Shown here piece by piece: positions 61,525 through 64,000 of a stretch of 64,000 nucleotides of DNA. Position 1 is the stretch's first letter. Each line of letters begins with the position of its first letter. A model generated the notes under the pieces. That model searched no databases. It was given only the letters and a program-made list of their open reading frames with translations, and had not been told where the DNA came from. A program made the position numbers and the translations under genes. The DNA comes from Candidatus Gastranaerophilales bacterium (GTDB taxonomy: Bacteria; Cyanobacteriota; Vampirovibrionia; Gastranaerophilales; Gastranaerophilaceae), in contig JAQUVW010000005.1 in NCBI GenBank assembly GCA_028693235.1, forward strand, positions 124,001 to 188,000, in the 5' to 3' direction.

Positions 61525-63220
61525 GGTTTTACTAAAAGATTTAATTGAAATAAAGAATGGTACTGATTACCGGAATTTAGAAGAAGGGGATATTCCTGTA
61601 TATGGAACTGGTGGGTATATGACTTCCGTAAACAAATATCTGTATGATGGAGTTTCAATACTTTTACCAAGGAAAGGCTCTCTTAAAAATATTTCTTTTG
61701 TTGAGGGGAAATTCTGGACCGTTGATACAATGTACTGGTCTATTGTAAATAAACACCTCATAAACCCTTATTTTCTTTTTTATTATTTAAAAACTTTGAA
61801 TTTTGAGGCCCTTTACACAGGCTCAACGCTACCAAGTATGACAAATAGTGCATATTACTCAATACCAATATTAGTCCCATCTATAGACTCTCAAGATAAG
61901 ATTGCAAACCTTTTATATGCCATTGATAACAAAATTAAAATTAATAGAGAAATAAATTTAGAACTTGAATCTATGGCTAAAACTTTATACGAGTATTGGT
62001 TTGTTCAATTTGATTTTCCAGATAAAAACGGTAAACCGTATAAATCTGCTGGCGGCGACTTGGTATATAATGAAGCTCTTAAGCGTGAAATTCCTAAAGG
62101 TTGGAAAGTTGACAATATACAAAAATATTGCAATATAATTGATTGCCTTCATAGTAAAAAGCCAGACTATAATTATGAATCAGCTGAATTTTATTTATTG
62201 CAATTAGAAAACTTGCAAGAAAATGGATATATTGATGTAACAGACAAACATTATATTTCTGGAGTAGATTACATAAATTGGACAAAAAAAATAGAAATTA
62301 AAGAGAACGATTTTGTTTTTACCAATGCGGGCAGAGCTGGTGCTTTTGGCAAAATACCAGGAGAAATAAAATGTGCTTTAGGCAGAAATTTTACAGCCGT
62401 TAGACCTATAAATATATCCCCTTATTACTTAAGATTGTATTTTAGTAGCACTGACATGGAAAAGCAAATTATAAGCAATTTAGATTGTGGAGCATTTTTT
62501 AAGAGTTTTAACGTTAAATCAATCAAATTAATAAATCTTTTAATTCCTGAAAATGAAATTTTGAACAAATTTATCAATATAGTAAAACCTATTATCAAAA
62601 AAATTGAAAATAATAATGCAGAGGATTCTAAGCTAGCTGCACTTAGAGATTTTTTACTTCCAATGCTTATGAATGGACAAATAACGATTAAAAAAGATTT
62701 AGGGCAAACTAGCAATAATGAGGCGTTATCTTCAGATAAGTTAATAGAGGAAGCTATTTATCAATATAACAATAATAGATGTATAGATATTGAATCTATC
62801 GCCAGATCAAATGATATGGTTGTATATAAAGATGATTCGGTAAAAAAAGCTGAGATTAGTTTTAATAAAGAAAAAGGATTATGGCAAATTGCAGTAAGAG
62901 AGCCTCAAGATAGTTTCTCGATTGCTCATGAAATAGCCCACGCCGTATTACATCCTGAATTTGTAAAACAAGCAGCTGTAGCAAGAAAAGATGAGCATTC
63001 TCTACCTAAAGAGAAAGAGATTGAAGCTGATTCTTTAGCTGCCGAAATCTTAATGCCAGAAGAATGTATTTTAGAATATTTAAAAGATGAAAATATTGCT
63101 GATAATTCATTTCTGGACAAAAAGTTTGTAGAAAAATCAGCTAAAAAATTTAATGTTGCACCGTCATCAATGAATATGAGGTTAAAAACTTTAGGATACA
63201 AAGTTCCTTATATAAGCTAA
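61517..63220 (+). CDS. hsdS: type I specificity subunit S fused to an ImmA/IrrE metallopeptidase domain
   Basis: The protein has 567 residues from ATG 61517, behind GGAG; a longer start 15 codons earlier lies inside hsdM and has no support. Residues 1-165 and about 195-385 are two target-recognition domains with the central conserved helix (NREINLELESMAKTLYEYWF) and the second helix (SKLAALRDFLLPMLMNGQI). From about residue 410 the chain continues into an ImmA/IrrE domain: SIAHEIAHAVLHPEF (HExxH at 471-475), EKEIEADSLAAEILMP with the third-ligand Glu, and a C-terminal helix-turn-helix-like segment. There is no stop or frameshift between the parts. ImmA/IrrE proteases cleave XRE-type repressors. 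Confidence 0.9.
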   Translation: MNRVLLKDLIEIKNGTDYRNLEEGDIPVYGTGGYMTSVNKYLYDGVSILLPRKGSLKNISFVEGKFWTVDTMYWSIVNKHLINPYFLFYYLKTLNFEALYTGSTLPSMTNSAYYSIPILVPSIDSQDKIANLLYAIDNKIKINREINLELESMAKTLYEYWFVQFDFPDKNGKPYKSAGGDLVYNEALKREIPKGWKVDNIQKYCNIIDCLHSKKPDYNYESAEFYLLQLENLQENGYIDVTDKHYISGVDYINWTKKIEIKENDFVFTNAGRAGAFGKIPGEIKCALGRNFTAVRPINISPYYLRLYFSSTDMEKQIISNLDCGAFFKSFNVKSIKLINLLIPENEILNKFINIVKPIIKKIENNNAEDSKLAALRDFLLPMLMNGQITIKKDLGQTSNNEALSSDKLIEEAIYQYNNNRCIDIESIARSNDMVVYKDDSVKKAEISFNKEKGLWQIAVREPQDSFSIAHEIAHAVLHPEFVKQAAVARKDEHSLPKEKEIEADSLAAEILMPEECILEYLKDENIADNSFLDKKFVEKSAKKFNVAPSSMNMRLKTLGYKVPYIS

Positions 63221-63230
63221 AGGAGTTTTT

Positions 63231-64000
63231 ATGGAGAATGAAATCGTTAACGTACAATCTAATGAAATAATCGTTAGAGATACTAATAATTTTTTAATAA
63301 CAGCCTTAAACAAAGTAAACTTACCAACAGAGAATCTTTTAGTTCCTGAAAAGGATAGAATCGCTGTTTTAAAAAATGTCAACGATATTATTTCAAAAAT
63401 CCCAGCTGATAAGTTGCCTACATCTTTTTATATGTCTAAATTTATAGTTGCATCCTTCTCCGGATTGTTTGATGCTGCCTTAAATTATTTATGGGATGAA
63501 ACAATAATCGAATTAAGAAAAAGGATTGCATCTTACGATTTACAATATTTTTATTCAAATATTATTTCTGAACAAGATAGAGCCAAATTTAAAGATGAAG
63601 AGGATTTGAAAAATTTAAGTGATCAAACATTGTTGGACGGCTGTAAAAAATTAGATTTAATTGATAAAGTTACGTATGAAGAATTAGACCATATTAGATA
63701 TATGAGAAATTGGGTCAGTGCAGCACATCCAAACAATTATGATTTAACTGGATACAAAATGTTGGGATATTTAGATACCTGTATTAACCTTATAAAGTCT
63801 CAGGGTAATCAACAAACCGCAGACATAAAAAGAATTCTTTGTAATATAAAATCAAATATTATCAGTGATGATCAAGCAAATTTAATTAAAACCCAATTCG
63901 AAAGTTTTACACAAAATCAAGTTAACACACTATGTTCAGGGCTATTTGGGATATATGTTGACTTGCAGACTACTCCAGATACAACAACTAATATTGAAAA
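63231..64000 (+). CDS. HEPN-like protein, C-terminus cut by window edge
   Basis: ATG 63231 has AAGGAG just upstream and runs 256 codons to the edge. The helical protein contains FIVASFSGLFDAALNYLWDE and, near residue 160, ELDHIRYMRNWVSAAHPN. The Arg-Asn ... His spacing (R-x6-H) fits the HEPN ribonuclease motif. HEPN proteins such as PrrC and RloC accompany RM systems as tRNA- or RNA-cleaving effectors. It lies 10 bases after hsdS, so it is very likely in the same operon. The C-terminal part and any second domain are not visible. Confidence 0.65.
   Translation, partial: MENEIVNVQSNEIIVRDTNNFLITALNKVNLPTENLLVPEKDRIAVLKNVNDIISKIPADKLPTSFYMSKFIVASFSGLFDAALNYLWDETIIELRKRIASYDLQYFYSNIISEQDRAKFKDEEDLKNLSDQTLLDGCKKLDLIDKVTYEELDHIRYMRNWVSAAHPNNYDLTGYKMLGYLDTCINLIKSQGNQQTADIKRILCNIKSNIISDDQANLIKTQFESFTQNQVNTLCSGLFGIYVDLQTTPDTTTNIE

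Overview
The window is AT-rich and gene-dense, and looks like the chromosome of a diderm bacterium. It has TolC-type outer-membrane factors, a two-partner secretion pair, an LPS-type heptosyltransferase, MurA, an SLH-domain envelope protein and a type IV pilus/pseudopilin set. The minC-minD-minE order, the SigF-like sigma factor beside a prepilin peptidase and the many lineage-specific small proteins suggest a non-photosynthetic cyanobacterial relative (Melainabacteria/Vampirovibrionia, probably gut Gastranaerophilales). That assignment is inference and no marker gene here proves it.

1-21.5 kb, core chromosome. A SNF2 helicase cut by the left edge is followed by a sigma factor-prepilin peptidase pair, cytidine deaminase, murA with a small overlapping gene, a very large DHH phosphoesterase, an SLH protein, and a TolC-like protein fused to a substrate-binding-like domain. 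Then come three lineage-specific proteins (one membrane, one HNH-like, one unknown) and two glycosyltransferases (GT2, GT9).

21.5-44.4 kb, envelope and division. It opens with a secreted HExxH protein whose paralogue lies at 39.3 kb. A divergent TpsB/TpsA secretion pair follows. Next is a tightly overlapping six-gene efflux operon (TetR, outer-membrane factor, HlyD, double-ATPase ABC, two ABC-2 permeases) resembling E. coli cecR-ybhGFSR. It has a palindromic operator inside its promoter. An MFS transporter follows behind a three-hairpin leader, then minCDE with unusually acidic MinC and MinE, a zinc-ribbon protein, a TPR protein and two prepilin-like genes, one frameshifted. The segment ends with an initiator tRNA-fMet.

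44.4-64 kb, accessory island immediately downstream of the tRNA. It holds an unknown gene behind two perfect palindromes, a fresh IS1595-type insertion (exact 8-bp target duplication) that splits a small secreted-protein gene, and a Mu-like transposable-phage early module. The module contains an S24 repressor, an operator region, a small HTH protein, a MuA transposase with an intact DDE triad, a MuB ATPase, a gp16-like protein and a Mor activator. Instead of phage late genes there follows cargo: an HTH regulator, a secreted nuclease-like protein, a TRL-like protein, a membrane protein, an ankyrin-M48 metallopeptidase and a 20-residue-repeat protein. A complete type I restriction-modification operon comes next. 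Its specificity subunit carries a C-terminal ImmA/IrrE metalloprotease domain, and it is followed by a HEPN-like gene cut by the right edge.

The most interesting system is this last one. A type I RM operon with an HsdS-ImmA/IrrE fusion and a HEPN-like companion is carried next to a Mu-like transposition module. This suggests a defence island in which DNA recognition, repressor proteolysis and an RNase-type effector could be linked.
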